Positions 7,452 to 16,024 are shown, counted from the stretch's first letter. The stretch is 32,039 nt of DNA from Tissierellia bacterium (GCA_012521625.1 JAAYLY010000058.1:1-32039), one strand, 5' to 3'. The notes: a model not told the origin generated them from the sequence alone. Translations and numbers: made by a program.

Positions 7452-8873
7452 TTGGATCAGCAGGAACTGAGGAGCAAGAAGGTCGTCGAACTAAGGGAAA
7501 TGGCTAAGGAACACGGCATATTACAACCATACAAGTTTAAAAAGGATGAGCTAGTGGAATTGCTTTCAAGGTTAACGGCCAAGGAAGCTGGAGGAGTGGA
7601 TGAAGCTAAGGATTTAGTAGAGTCTAGGGAAATGGAGAAGAGTAAGGAGATGGAAGAAAACTTTGAGGAGTGGGATGAACCTGAGAAGATCCATATATCA
7701 GACATAGATCTAAATGCCCTATCTGATGAAGCCTCAGAGGAGATAGAGCATCTAGATGAAATAGATACTGCCCAGGGGATTTTGGAAATCCATGCTGATG
7801 GCTATGGGTTTTTAAGGAGGGACAATTATCAGTCAGGGGATGACGACATATATATTTCCCCTTCTCAAATTAGGAGGTTTAGGTTAAAGACTGGGGATAA
7901 GATACTTGGTGTCACCAGGCCACCTAAGTCCGGGGAAAAATTCCAGGCCCTCTTATATGTTAAAGCTGTAAATGGTATGGATCCAGAGACGGCAGTAGAC
8001 AGGCCGGATTTTGATAGCCTAACGCCTATTTATCCCAGGGAGAGATTGGTTTTAGAAACAGGTCCCAATGAATATGCCATGAGGATGATAGACTTAGTGG
8101 CTCCTATAGGTAAGGGACAAAGGGGTATGATAGTATCACCTCCAAAGGCGGGTAAGACAACCCTTTTAAAGATGGTGGCTAATGCCATTACTCTAAACCA
8201 TCCAGAGGTGGAGCTGATAATCCTCCTAATAGATGAAAGGCCAGAAGAAGTTACAGATATGAAGAGGTCTGTTAAGGGTGATGTTATCTATTCTACCTTC
8301 GATGAGCTACCAAAGAATCATACTAAGGTGGCGGAAATGGTTTTAGAAAGGGCTAAGAGGTTGGTAGAACATGGTAAGGATGTGGTTATCCTCTTAGATA
8401 GTATAACTAGGTTGGCTAGGGCCTATAATCTTACTATACCTGCCACAGGCAGGACCCTATCTGGAGGTTTAGATCCAGGAGCCCTTCATAAGCCTAAGAG
8501 GTTCTTCGGTGCCGCTAGAAATTTAGAGGAAGGGGGTAGCTTGACTATTTTAGCTACTGCCTTGGTAGATACTGGAAGTAGAATGGATGATATGATCTTT
8601 GAGGAGTTTAAGGGTACTGGCAATATGGAAATCCATCTGGACAGGAGGTTATCTGAGAAAAGGATCTTTCCTGCCATAGATATTCATAAATCAGGCACAA
8701 GAAGGGAAGAGCTATTATTGAATCAAAAAGAATTAGAGACCATCTGGGCTATAAGGAAGGCCATGGGTAATGCATCTACCCAGGAGGTAACTGAGAGCTT
8801 TATCGAAAATTTAGTTAAGACCAAGTCCAATGAGGAATTTATTGAAGATATGAGAAAGAAAGTCTGGTTATAG
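7452..8873 (+). CDS. rho: Transcription termination factor Rho
   Basis: Hexameric RNA-dependent ATPase that ends transcription. From the TTG at 7452, set by AGGTGGTG at 7439-7446, the product is 473 residues, longer than the 419 of E. coli Rho. The order is an N-terminal Rho_N helical domain (about 1-45), an acidic insertion rich in Glu/Asp (about 49-106), the cold-shock-like RNA-binding domain containing GYGFLRR (about 108-170), Walker A PPKAGKTT (230-237), Walker B VVILLDSITRLARAYN, and the Q/R-loop region GALHKPKRFFGAARN. The extra length is explained mainly by the acidic insertion. An upstream in-frame ATG at 7425 lies inside glpX and has no ribosome site. Adjacent to glpX and followed by rpmE. 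Confidence 0.95.
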   Translation: MDQQELRSKKVVELREMAKEHGILQPYKFKKDELVELLSRLTAKEAGGVDEAKDLVESREMEKSKEMEENFEEWDEPEKIHISDIDLNALSDEASEEIEHLDEIDTAQGILEIHADGYGFLRRDNYQSGDDDIYISPSQIRRFRLKTGDKILGVTRPPKSGEKFQALLYVKAVNGMDPETAVDRPDFDSLTPIYPRERLVLETGPNEYAMRMIDLVAPIGKGQRGMIVSPPKAGKTTLLKMVANAITLNHPEVELIILLIDERPEEVTDMKRSVKGDVIYSTFDELPKNHTKVAEMVLERAKRLVEHGKDVVILLDSITRLARAYNLTIPATGRTLSGGLDPGALHKPKRFFGAARNLEEGGSLTILATALVDTGSRMDDMIFEEFKGTGNMEIHLDRRLSEKRIFPAIDIHKSGTRREELLLNQKELETIWAIRKAMGNASTQEVTESFIENLVKTKSNEEFIEDMRKKVWL

Positions 8874-8902
8874 TTGCTTTGAAAATAAAATTATGTTATA
8901 AT
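8874..8902 (+). promoter_or_regulatory. Candidate sigma-A promoter for rpmE
   Basis: TTGCTT (8874-8879) and a perfect TATAAT (8897-8902) are 17 bp apart, starting right after the rho stop codon and 58 bp before the rpmE start. With the terminator after rpmE this would allow independent expression of the ribosomal protein gene. Confidence 0.55.
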
Positions 8903-8960
8903 CAAATGGTTAAAATGATGAGTATCCTTTAAGATAGATATTTTGGAAAGAGGTGAGGTC

Positions 8961-9164
8961 ATGAAAGCCAATATTCATCCTAAATATTTTGACGAAGCTA
9001 CAGTAACTTGTGCTTGTGGAAATACTTTTAAAACAGGTTCCACTAAGGAAGAATTAAGGGTAGAAATTTGTTCAGAATGTCATCCATTCTTTACTGGAAA
9101 ACAAAAGTTCGTAGAACGTGGTGGCCGTGTGGAAAAATTCAAGAAGAAATACAATTTGGACTAA
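8961..9164 (+). CDS. rpmE: Ribosomal protein bL31, zinc-binding form
   Basis: A 67-residue large-subunit ribosomal protein. Start MKANIHPKY and end KKKYNLD are typical. Four cysteines (C17, C19, C37, C40) in CxC and CxxC pairs mark the zinc-binding paralogue rather than the cysteine-free type made in zinc shortage. The ATG at 8961 follows GAGGTGAGG; an in-frame TTG 18 bp upstream has no role. Flanked by its own candidate promoter and terminator. Confidence 0.97.
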   Translation: MKANIHPKYFDEATVTCACGNTFKTGSTKEELRVEICSECHPFFTGKQKFVERGGRVEKFKKKYNLD

Positions 9165-9181
9165 TTTCTTCACTGAAATTT

Positions 9182-9215
9182 AGGTTAGTTGCTAGAGGGC
9201 ATCTAACCTTTTTTT
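9182..9215 (+). terminator. Rho-independent terminator after rpmE
   Basis: A 7-bp perfect stem (9182-9188 with 9203-9209), 14-nt loop, and an uninterrupted T run to 9215, 18 bp after the rpmE stop codon. Confidence 0.8.
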
Positions 9216-9243
9216 GAAACCATTTTTAGAAGGTAGTGAACAG

Positions 9244-10188
9244 ATGGAAAGAACAAAACTGACTAATAAACATATTACCTCCATAGGGGGCCAAGCCTTA
9301 ATTGAAGGAGTAATGATGAGGGGGCCTAAAAAAATTGCCACAGCCGTCAGGAAGCCCGATGGCAGTATGGAATTAAAGGTGGAAGACCTAAACACCCTAG
9401 CCATGAGGTATAAATTCTTCAGGCTTCCCTTCATAAGGGGTATAGTTGGCCTAGTTGAGGCCATGGTTATAGGAACTAGGGAGCTGATGTATTCAGCTGA
9501 ATTCTACGAAGAGGAAGAAGCTGAGAGTACAAAGGAAAGCTGGACACAGAAGATCTTTAAAGATAAGGCAGAAGATGTGGAGATGTTATTAGCCGTCTTT
9601 ACTTCTGTAATCTTGGCTTTAGCCATCTTTATGGTACTGCCAAGCTTTATTACCAATCTATTTAAAAATCTCACTGATAACCATATAATCTTAAACCTGT
9701 TGGAAGGTATTATCAGGGTTTTTATATTTTTTATCTATGTGGTTTGGATTTCAAAGCTGGAGGATATTAAGAGGGTATTTGAATACCATGGGGCTGAACA
9801 TAAGTCCATCCACTGCTATGAAAGCGGCTTAGAGTTGACAGTTGAAAATGTTAAGAAATTTCCAATATTACATCCTAGGTGTGGCACAAGCTTCCTTTTT
9901 ATGGTGATGCTTGTCAGTATCTTTGTCCTATCCTTCTTCGGTTGGCCTAATCCCCTTCAAAGGGTCTTAATTAGGATCCTAATGTTTCCAGTCATAGCGG
10001 GAATCTCCTATGAGATAAATAAAATAATTGGCAGAAGCAGTTCTAAATTTTGCTTCCTCTTATCCTATCCAGGTCTGATGGTGCAGAAATTGGCCACCGT
10101 AAGGGAACCGGATGATGAACAGATTCAGGTTGCCATCCTTGCTTTAAAGGAAGTGATCCCTGGGGATAGGGAGGAAGACAGATGGTAA
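9244..10188 (+). CDS. DUF1385 family membrane protein (YqhQ-like)
   Basis: 314 residues from the ATG at 9244, after an AAGGTAGTGA site; an in-frame TTG at 9214 overlaps the terminator and is not used. The N terminus has the family segment GGQALIEGVMMRGP. Four hydrophobic helices are visible (about 113-138, 150-170, 213-233 and 243-263). Between them are the conserved motifs YHGAEHK (181-187) and HPRCGTSFL (210-218), whose His, Glu and Cys residues could bind a metal. The biochemical function is not established to my knowledge. It overlaps prmC by 7 bp; pairing of this family with prmC is common in Clostridia, suggesting co-expression rather than a proven joint role. Confidence 0.88.
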   Translation: MERTKLTNKHITSIGGQALIEGVMMRGPKKIATAVRKPDGSMELKVEDLNTLAMRYKFFRLPFIRGIVGLVEAMVIGTRELMYSAEFYEEEEAESTKESWTQKIFKDKAEDVEMLLAVFTSVILALAIFMVLPSFITNLFKNLTDNHIILNLLEGIIRVFIFFIYVVWISKLEDIKRVFEYHGAEHKSIHCYESGLELTVENVKKFPILHPRCGTSFLFMVMLVSIFVLSFFGWPNPLQRVLIRILMFPVIAGISYEINKIIGRSSSKFCFLLSYPGLMVQKLATVREPDDEQIQVAILALKEVIPGDREEDRW

Positions 10189-11072
10189 TAAGGGAACTGA
10201 TTGCAAAGGGTATGGCTCTAATGGAAGGAATAGAATATTCTAATCCTCACTTAGAGTCTATTCTCCTTTTGTCTCATCTTTTAAAGGTGGATAAAAACTA
10301 TATATATTTAAATGGGGATGAGGAAGTAGATATTGAGGTGGAAGAGGACTTTCTCCGTATAATTAATAGGCGGAAGGAAGGTTACCCCCTTCAATATCTT
10401 TTAAAGGAAGAGGAATTTATGGGCCTTAAGTTTTACCTGGAGGAAGGGGTCCTTATACCAAGACCTGAAACGGAACTTTTAGTGGACTTTATCATAAAAA
10501 AGATAAATGAGGATTTGATTACAAAAGAGGAATTAATTAGGGCTAAGGGCTCAAGGATTAAGGTCTTAGACCTGGGGGTTGGCAGTGGTGCCATTTCCCT
10601 AAGTATTGCTAAATACTGCCCCCAAGTTTTTGTATATGGAGTAGATATATCGGATAAGGCCATAAGAATAGCCAATATAAATAAGGAAAGGCTAGGGCTT
10701 GAAAATGTTCAGTTCTTTAAAGGGGATCTATTTAAGGCCTTGGAAGATAATAATATAGATGAAAAGTTTAATATTATAGCCTCCAATCCTCCCTATATAA
10801 GAAGGGAGGATATAACAAGCCTACAGCCGGAGGTACGACATGAGCCTGTTTTGGCCCTAGATGGTGGTCTAGATGGCTTAGACTTTTATAGGAGAATAAG
10901 TAAAGATGCAAAGGACTACTTATTGGCTGATGGCATATTGATCTATGAAATAGGTTATGATCAGGGTCAGCAGGTTAAAGATATCCTATCTAGGGAAGGC
11001 TATAGGGATATTAAGATCTTAAAGGATTATTCGGCAAATGATAGGATAGTATATGGTATAAGGGGACGATAA
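10182..11072 (+). CDS. prmC: Release factor glutamine methyltransferase
   Basis: Methylates the glutamine of the GGQ motif in release factors using S-adenosylmethionine. In 296 residues there is an N-terminal helical substrate-binding part with RPETE (94-98), the SAM-binding loop DLGVGSG (130-136), an acidic ribose-binding residue in YGVDIS, and the catalytic NPPY motif (202-205). About 15 residues are inserted between RPETE and the SAM loop. It overlaps the DUF1385 gene by 7 bp. Its substrate RF1 is encoded 1.1 kb downstream, separated only by the two CHR transporter genes. Confidence 0.95.
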   Translation: MVIRELIAKGMALMEGIEYSNPHLESILLLSHLLKVDKNYIYLNGDEEVDIEVEEDFLRIINRRKEGYPLQYLLKEEEFMGLKFYLEEGVLIPRPETELLVDFIIKKINEDLITKEELIRAKGSRIKVLDLGVGSGAISLSIAKYCPQVFVYGVDISDKAIRIANINKERLGLENVQFFKGDLFKALEDNNIDEKFNIIASNPPYIRREDITSLQPEVRHEPVLALDGGLDGLDFYRRISKDAKDYLLADGILIYEIGYDQGQQVKDILSREGYRDIKILKDYSANDRIVYGIRGR

Positions 11073-11074
11073 CT

Positions 11075-11596
11075 TTGAGTAAATTGATACAACTATTTAT
11101 TTCCTTTTTCAAGATTGGAGCCTTTAGCTTTGGCGGAGGCTATGCCATGTTACCCTTACTTGAAAAGGAGTTAATTGAAAAACATCAGTGGATAAGTTCT
11201 ACAGACTTTATAGATATAGCAGCTATTTCTGAAATGACTCCTGGACCTATAGCTGTAAATTCAGCCACCTTTTTAGGTTACAAGATTGCAGGAGTTTTAG
11301 GTTCTATAGTAGCCACTATTGCAGTTATTTTACCCTCCTTTATCATTATCTCTTTAATATTTAAGTTTATAAGTAAGTTTAAAAGCTCCCCCTACATAGA
11401 ATGGATTTTTAGGGGAATAAGGCCTGTTGTTTTAGGCCTTATTGGGGCTGCAGCCGTAACAGTGGGTAAGACCAGCTTTGTAGATATAAAGGCTGTAATA
11501 ATAAGCATACTATTGTTTTATTTAGTAAGTATTAGGAAGTTAAACGCTATATTGGGTATAATATTAGCAGGTGTAATGGGGATTTTTTTATATTAG
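11075..11596 (+). CDS. Short CHR (ChrA-type) transporter, N-type half
   Basis: A 173-residue membrane protein of the chromate ion transporter family. It begins with a TTG 2 bp after prmC, preceded by AAGGGG. Motifs are FKIGAFSFGGGYAMLP and, about 40 residues on, SEMTPGPIAVNSATFLGYK, both family hallmarks. Single-domain CHR proteins typically come as adjacent pairs with opposite membrane orientation that act together, and the next gene is such a partner. Members export chromate in some bacteria, but many have no tested substrate. Context among translation genes gives no hint of chromate. Confidence 0.88.
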   Translation: MSKLIQLFISFFKIGAFSFGGGYAMLPLLEKELIEKHQWISSTDFIDIAAISEMTPGPIAVNSATFLGYKIAGVLGSIVATIAVILPSFIIISLIFKFISKFKSSPYIEWIFRGIRPVVLGLIGAAAVTVGKTSFVDIKAVIISILLFYLVSIRKLNAILGIILAGVMGIFLY

Positions 11597-11607
11597 GAGA
11601 TGGGAAT

Positions 11608-12171
11608 ATGTTATTAAAATTATTTATCACCTTTTTTAAGATTGGTGCTTTCACCTTTGGTGGAGGCTTTGCTATGATTCCCATTATTCAGCAGGAGATG
11701 GTTGAGAAAAATAACTGGATTAAAGATGAGGATTTTCTAGATATCATATCCGTAGCCCAATCAGCTCCAGGGCCTATAGCTGTAAATGCTAGTGTCTATG
11801 TAGGTTATAAGATTAAAGGTTTGCCAGGAGCCCTTGTGGCGGCAGGGGGTACAGTCTTACCATCATTTTTGACTATCTTGTTAATAGCCATTTTCTTTTC
11901 TAGATTTAGTGAAAATATAATCATTCAAAAGATATTTCTGGGTATCAGGCCAGCTGTTGTAGCATTGATTCTATCAGCCATATATGGCTTGCTTAAGAGT
12001 TCCCGTTTAAATAGGGGACAACTTTTACTAGCTTTAACTTCATTTTTTATAATAGTTTTTCTTGATTTAAATCCCATATATATGATAATTTTAGGAATAG
12101 CCATATCCATATTTTATAATAAGTCAAAGAACAGCAGTAATTACAAGAGTACAAGAACACTGGATGATTAA
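11608..12171 (+). CDS. Short CHR (ChrA-type) transporter, C-type half
   Basis: A 187-residue paralogue of the preceding protein. It has FKIGAFTFGGGFAMIP and SVAQSAPGPIAVNASVYVGYK at matching positions and about five to six hydrophobic segments. It starts at an ATG after AGGAGA, 11 bp after the first half. The tail (from about 170) is polar and rich in Ser, Asn and Lys. Together the two would form the equivalent of a full-length two-domain ChrA. Exported ion unknown. Confidence 0.88.
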   Translation: MLLKLFITFFKIGAFTFGGGFAMIPIIQQEMVEKNNWIKDEDFLDIISVAQSAPGPIAVNASVYVGYKIKGLPGALVAAGGTVLPSFLTILLIAIFFSRFSENIIIQKIFLGIRPAVVALILSAIYGLLKSSRLNRGQLLLALTSFFIIVFLDLNPIYMIILGIAISIFYNKSKNSSNYKSTRTLDD

Positions 12172-12197
12172 TATAAATATAGCATTAGGGGGTTAAT

Positions 12198-13262
12198 ATG
12201 TTAGAGAAGTTAGATTTTATAGAGAAGAAGTACAAGGAATTGACGGAAAGGTCAATAGATCCTGAACTCTTAAAGGATATTAAGGAATACCAAAAGGTCA
12301 TGAAGGAACATGCTGAAATAGAGCCTATAGTGATGAAATACCGTGAATATAAGAAGTATCTTGAAGAGCTAGAAGGGGCTAAGGAGATGCTTCAGGAAAA
12401 ATTAGATGATGATATGAATGAACTGGTTAAGGAAGAGATAAAGGAACTGGAAGAAAATATTGCAAGTATAGAAGAAGAGCTAAAGGTCCTTCTAATTCCA
12501 AAGGATCCTAATGATCACAAGAACGTAATAGTAGAAATCAGGGCTGGAGCAGGTGGGGACGAGGCTGCCCTATTCGCTGGAGACCTCTTTAGGATGTATA
12601 CCAGATTTGCCGAGAGGAACAACTGGAAGGTTGAAGTAATGAGTACTAATGAAATAGGCATCGGTGGCTATAAGGAAGTAATCTTTATGATAAAGGGTAA
12701 GGGTGCCTATAGTAAGTTAAAGTTTGAATCGGGAGTCCATAGGGTTCAAAGGGTTCCGGAGACGGAGGCAGGCGGCAGGATTCATACCTCAACTGCCACA
12801 GTAGCAGTTCTTCCTGAGGCTGAGGATGTGGACGTGGAAATCAACGAAAGTGACTTAAAGATCGATATCTACAGGTCATCTGGAGCCGGTGGCCAGCACG
12901 TAAATACTACCGATTCTGCCGTTAGGATTACCCACCTTCCTACTGGTATAGTGGTCTCCTGCCAGGATGAAAGGTCCCAGATAAAGAACAGGGAAAAGGC
13001 TATGAAGATTCTAAAGACCAGGCTCTATGATAAGATGTTAAGCGAACAGGCTGCTGAAATTGCAGAGGCTAGAAAGAGTCAAGTTGGTACAGGAGACAGG
13101 TCTGAAAGGATTAGGACCTATAACTTCCCGCAGGGAAGGGTTACTGACCACAGGGTAAACTTAACCCTTCATAAATTAAATGATATCCTAGATGGGGATA
13201 TTGATGAGATAATTGAAACCTTAATAACTACAGATCAGGCTGAGAAATTAAAGGAAATGTAA
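12198..13262 (+). CDS. prfA: Peptide chain release factor 1 (RF1)
   Basis: Recognises UAA and UAG stop codons and triggers peptide release. The 354 residues include an acidic helical N-terminal domain, the codon-recognition tripeptide PxT here as PET (187-189) within RVPETEAGGRIHTS, and GAGGQHVN with the catalytic GGQ (231-233) methylated by PrmC. RF2 instead carries SPF at the recognition site, so this is RF1. Start ATG after TAGGGGG. Gene placement near prmC fits the functional pair. Confidence 0.97.
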   Translation: MLEKLDFIEKKYKELTERSIDPELLKDIKEYQKVMKEHAEIEPIVMKYREYKKYLEELEGAKEMLQEKLDDDMNELVKEEIKELEENIASIEEELKVLLIPKDPNDHKNVIVEIRAGAGGDEAALFAGDLFRMYTRFAERNNWKVEVMSTNEIGIGGYKEVIFMIKGKGAYSKLKFESGVHRVQRVPETEAGGRIHTSTATVAVLPEAEDVDVEINESDLKIDIYRSSGAGGQHVNTTDSAVRITHLPTGIVVSCQDERSQIKNREKAMKILKTRLYDKMLSEQAAEIAEARKSQVGTGDRSERIRTYNFPQGRVTDHRVNLTLHKLNDILDGDIDEIIETLITTDQAEKLKEM

Positions 13263-13282
13263 AGAGGGGGTAACTCCTCTTT
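13261..13282 (+). other. Hairpin between prfA and sua5
   Basis: A perfect 7-bp inverted repeat (13261-13267 with 13276-13282) with an 8-nt loop starts inside the prfA stop codon. Only a weak T-poor tail (TTTAATTTAT) follows, so it is an uncertain or leaky terminator, or an RNA stability element. Confidence 0.4.
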
Positions 13283-13307
13283 AATTTATGATAAGAAGGT
13301 GATTGCT

Positions 13308-14351
13308 ATGGAAACCAGGATCATAAAGATAGATAGGGAAAGGATAGACGAAGGCCTTATGGAGGAAGCAGCCACAATCATTAGAAAAGGCGGAACCGTT
13401 GCCTTTCCAACTGAGACCGTATATGGCCTTGGAGCTAATGGCCTTGATGAGGAGGCTGTAAAAAAAATCTATAAGGCCAAGGGCAGGCCCAGCGATAACC
13501 CTCTAATCCTTCATATTAGCTCCATGGAAGAATTAAAGCCCTTGGTGGATGAAATAAGTGAGGAAGCAAGATTATGTATAGAAAAGTTTTGGCCTGGTCC
13601 TTTAACTATAATTTTCAAAAAAAGTGGAATGATACCAGATATAATAACGGCAGGGCTGGATACGGTTGCCATTAGGATGCCAGACCATCCTATTGCAGCA
13701 AAGTTGATAGCTAAAGCCCAGGTTCCAATAGCTGCCCCATCGGCTAATCTATCGGGAAAACCCAGTCCTACTAAGGCCAGCCATGTAATAGAAGATATGA
13801 TGGGTAGAATAGATATGATAATAGATGGTGGAGACACGGGAGTTGGACTTGAGTCTACAGTATTAGACTTATCTACAGAAATACCAACAATTTTAAGACC
13901 AGGCGGCATAACTTTAGAAGATTTAAGGGAAGTTATCCCCAGTGTAATACAGGATGCTAGTATTACTGACAGCCAAAAGGTGCCTAAATCACCAGGGCAA
14001 AAATACAGACATTATGCTCCCGAAGCTGAAATGCTTCTCTTTTCAGGCAGTGTGGAAGCCATAGTAGAGGAAATAAATAAAAGGGCTAGAGAACTTATGG
14101 AGGAAGGAAAGAAGGTAGGAATTCTTGCTACAGAAGAGACTAGGGATAAGTACCCTCAAGGCTTAGTATTGGTGGTAGGCTCCAGGGAGAGGGAGGAAAC
14201 CATTGCCCATAATCTTTTTGATGTTTTAAGGAGTTTTGATGAGGAAAAAGTGGATATAATTTTAGCCGAGGGAGTAGGTTATAATCATTTAGGCATGGCT
14301 ATTATGAATAGAATGCTAAAGGCGGCCAGTGGTAAAATTATAAAGCTTTAA
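13308..14351 (+). CDS. sua5: L-threonylcarbamoyladenylate synthase (Sua5/TsaC type)
   Basis: Forms threonylcarbamoyl-AMP from threonine, bicarbonate and ATP, the first step of t6A modification at position 37 of ANN-decoding tRNAs. From the ATG at 13308 it is 347 residues, the long Sua5 form. The YrdC-like catalytic domain (about 1-205) has PTETVYGLG, KAKGRPSDNPL and APSANLSGKPSPT. A linker with SPGQKYRHYAPE follows, then a C-terminal Sua5 domain. The upstream GTG at 13299 would overlap the ribosome site AAGGTGAT, so ATG is preferred. It is closely followed by ywlE. Confidence 0.95.
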   Translation: METRIIKIDRERIDEGLMEEAATIIRKGGTVAFPTETVYGLGANGLDEEAVKKIYKAKGRPSDNPLILHISSMEELKPLVDEISEEARLCIEKFWPGPLTIIFKKSGMIPDIITAGLDTVAIRMPDHPIAAKLIAKAQVPIAAPSANLSGKPSPTKASHVIEDMMGRIDMIIDGGDTGVGLESTVLDLSTEIPTILRPGGITLEDLREVIPSVIQDASITDSQKVPKSPGQKYRHYAPEAEMLLFSGSVEAIVEEINKRARELMEEGKKVGILATEETRDKYPQGLVLVVGSREREETIAHNLFDVLRSFDEEKVDIILAEGVGYNHLGMAIMNRMLKAASGKIIKL

Positions 14352-14362
14352 GAGGTGATGGG

Positions 14363-14806
14363 GTGAATAAGAAGGTATTATTTGTATGTACTGGAAACAC
14401 TTGTAGGAGTCCCATGGCAGAAGGTCTATTAAGGGATATGGCTAATAAGAAGGGTTTGAGCCTAGAGGTAAAATCTGCAGGCACCTTTGCCATGGATGGA
14501 GTTGGGGCGGCTGAAAATGCCATATTAGCCCTTAAGGAACTAGATATTAACATTTCAGACCATAAGGCCCAAAGCCTTAGTAGGGGACTGGTAGAGGAAG
14601 CTGATCTTATCCTTACCATGTCTAGATCCCATAAGGAATCCTTATTATTGAAATATCCCCATATTAAGGATAAGGTCTACTTACTTAATGAATATGCCTT
14701 TGGGGAAGTAAGGGATATTCAAGACCCCTTTGGCAGGGATGAGTATAACTATAAGCTGGTTAGGGATGAGATTTTAAAGGCTTTGGAAAATATTAAATGG
14801 GATTAA
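14363..14806 (+). CDS. ywlE: Low-molecular-weight phosphatase, probable protein-arginine phosphatase (YwlE-like)
   Basis: 147 residues with the phosphate-binding loop CTGNTCRS (C9 nucleophile, R15) and the general-acid Asp in DPFG. In the low-molecular-weight tyrosine phosphatase family, a threonine at the loop position seen here (T13) instead of isoleucine marks YwlE-type phosphoarginine specificity, as in B. subtilis, where it opposes the McsB kinase. No mcsB lies in this window. The GTG start follows AGAGGTGA by 5 nt; the ATG overlapping that site is in another frame. Eleven bp downstream of sua5. Confidence 0.88.
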   Translation: MNKKVLFVCTGNTCRSPMAEGLLRDMANKKGLSLEVKSAGTFAMDGVGAAENAILALKELDINISDHKAQSLSRGLVEEADLILTMSRSHKESLLLKYPHIKDKVYLLNEYAFGEVRDIQDPFGRDEYNYKLVRDEILKALENIKWD

Positions 14807-14902
14807 AATTATACCTATAGGGGTGGGGTTAAATTAGCTTGATACTTATCTGTTTTATAAAGGGTGGATAAGGCAGATTTAACAAACAAAGGAGGAAGGA
14901 TC

Positions 14903-15340
14903 ATGAAAATAGGAATAGGTAGCGACCATGGTGGTTATGAGTTAAAGGAGGTCATAAAGGAATATTTAACTAGCGAAGGAATAGAGTTTGTCGATTATGG
15001 AACCAATTCCCTAGATTCTGTAGACTATCCGGATTTTGGTAAAAGGGTAGCTGATGCAGTATTAAATAAGGAAGTAGATAGGGGAATCTTAATCTGTGGA
15101 ACTGGTATTGGAATTTCAATTACTGCCAACAGGATTAAGGGGATAAGGTGTGCCCTATGTTCAGACACCTTTTCAGCTAGAATGAGTAGATTACACAATG
15201 ATGCCAATATCTTAGCCCTAGGGGGAAGGGTCTTAGGAAAAGGCTTGGCTTTAGATATCGTTAAGATATTTTTGGAGACGGAATTTGAAGGTGGAAGGCA
15301 TGAGAGAAGAATAAATAAAATAGATGAAATAACTTGTTAA
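14903..15340 (+). CDS. rpiB: Ribose-5-phosphate isomerase B
   Basis: Interconverts ribose 5-phosphate and ribulose 5-phosphate; it works with the transaldolase upstream in the pentose phosphate pathway. It has 145 residues from the ATG at 14903, set by AAAGGAGG; an in-frame GTG 39 bp upstream lacks a site. SDHGGYELK holds the phosphate- and substrate-binding Asp8 and His9. CGTGIG holds Cys65 and Thr67, and His98 follows in RLHND; these match E. coli RpiB Cys66, Thr68 and His99. Allose-6-phosphate activity is possible in this family. Confidence 0.95.
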   Translation: MKIGIGSDHGGYELKEVIKEYLTSEGIEFVDYGTNSLDSVDYPDFGKRVADAVLNKEVDRGILICGTGIGISITANRIKGIRCALCSDTFSARMSRLHNDANILALGGRVLGKGLALDIVKIFLETEFEGGRHERRINKIDEITC

Positions 15341-15344
15341 TCTA

Positions 15345-15353
15345 TGGTATAAT
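15345..15353 (+). promoter_or_regulatory. Candidate extended -10 promoter for upp
   Basis: TGGTATAAT (TG at 15345-15346, TATAAT at 15348-15353) lies 36 bp upstream of the upp ATG, just after the rpiB stop. No good -35 box is seen, as is usual for extended -10 promoters. Confidence 0.45.
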
Positions 15354-15388
15354 TTGTACTAGTGAAATTTAACATAGGGGGAAAAACG

Positions 15389-16018
15389 ATGAGTAAAGTT
15401 GTAGAAATGGGTCATCCTTTAATAAAACATAAATTGACATTAATTCGTGACAAAAATACTGGTTCCAAGGAATTTAGGGAATTAGTGTCAGAACTATCTA
15501 TGTTGATGGGTTATGAGGTAACTAGGGATTTTGAGCTGGAAGAAGTTGAAATAGAAACTCCATTGATGAAGACTAAGGCTCAGGTTATTGCTGGTAAAAA
15601 GGTTGGTATAATTCCTATTTTAAGGGCTGGCCTAGGCATGGTTGATGGTATGTTGAGTCTAATTCCTGCAGCTAAAGTTGGCCACATAGGTCTATATAGG
15701 GATCCGGAAACCTTACAGCCGGTAGAGTATTATTGCAAATTGCCTCAGGATATAGAAGAAAGACACCTAATAGTATTAGATCCAATGTTGGCAACAGGTG
15801 GCTCCGCCGCCGCAGCTATTGACTTCTTAAAGGAAAGGGGAGCTACGAATATAAAATTCGTATGTTTAATAGCTGCTCCAGAAGGAATCCAGGCTTTACA
15901 AGAAGCTCATCCTGACGTGGATATATATGTAGGCCATATAGATGAAAAACTTAATGAGGACGCATATATTGTTCCAGGTTTAGGAGATGCTGGAGATAGG
16001 TTGTTTGGTACTAAATAG
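15389..16018 (+). CDS. upp: Uracil phosphoribosyltransferase
   Basis: Salvages uracil with PRPP to give UMP. It has 209 residues from the ATG at 15389, after TAGGGGG; the in-frame GTG at 15362 lies before that site. The PRPP-binding loop LDPMLATGGS is at 130-139, IPILRAGLGM and the uracil-binding YIVPGLGDAGDR near the C terminus are diagnostic, and GTK is a typical end. It has its own candidate promoter and is followed by a strong terminator, so it may be a single-gene unit. Confidence 0.97.
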   Translation: MSKVVEMGHPLIKHKLTLIRDKNTGSKEFRELVSELSMLMGYEVTRDFELEEVEIETPLMKTKAQVIAGKKVGIIPILRAGLGMVDGMLSLIPAAKVGHIGLYRDPETLQPVEYYCKLPQDIEERHLIVLDPMLATGGSAAAAIDFLKERGATNIKFVCLIAAPEGIQALQEAHPDVDIYVGHIDEKLNEDAYIVPGLGDAGDRLFGTK

Positions 16019-16024
16019 TCCAGA

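Noticed and set aside
13261..13282. Full-strength terminator separating prfA from sua5
   Set aside because: No continuous T run follows the stem, so it is listed only as a hairpin.
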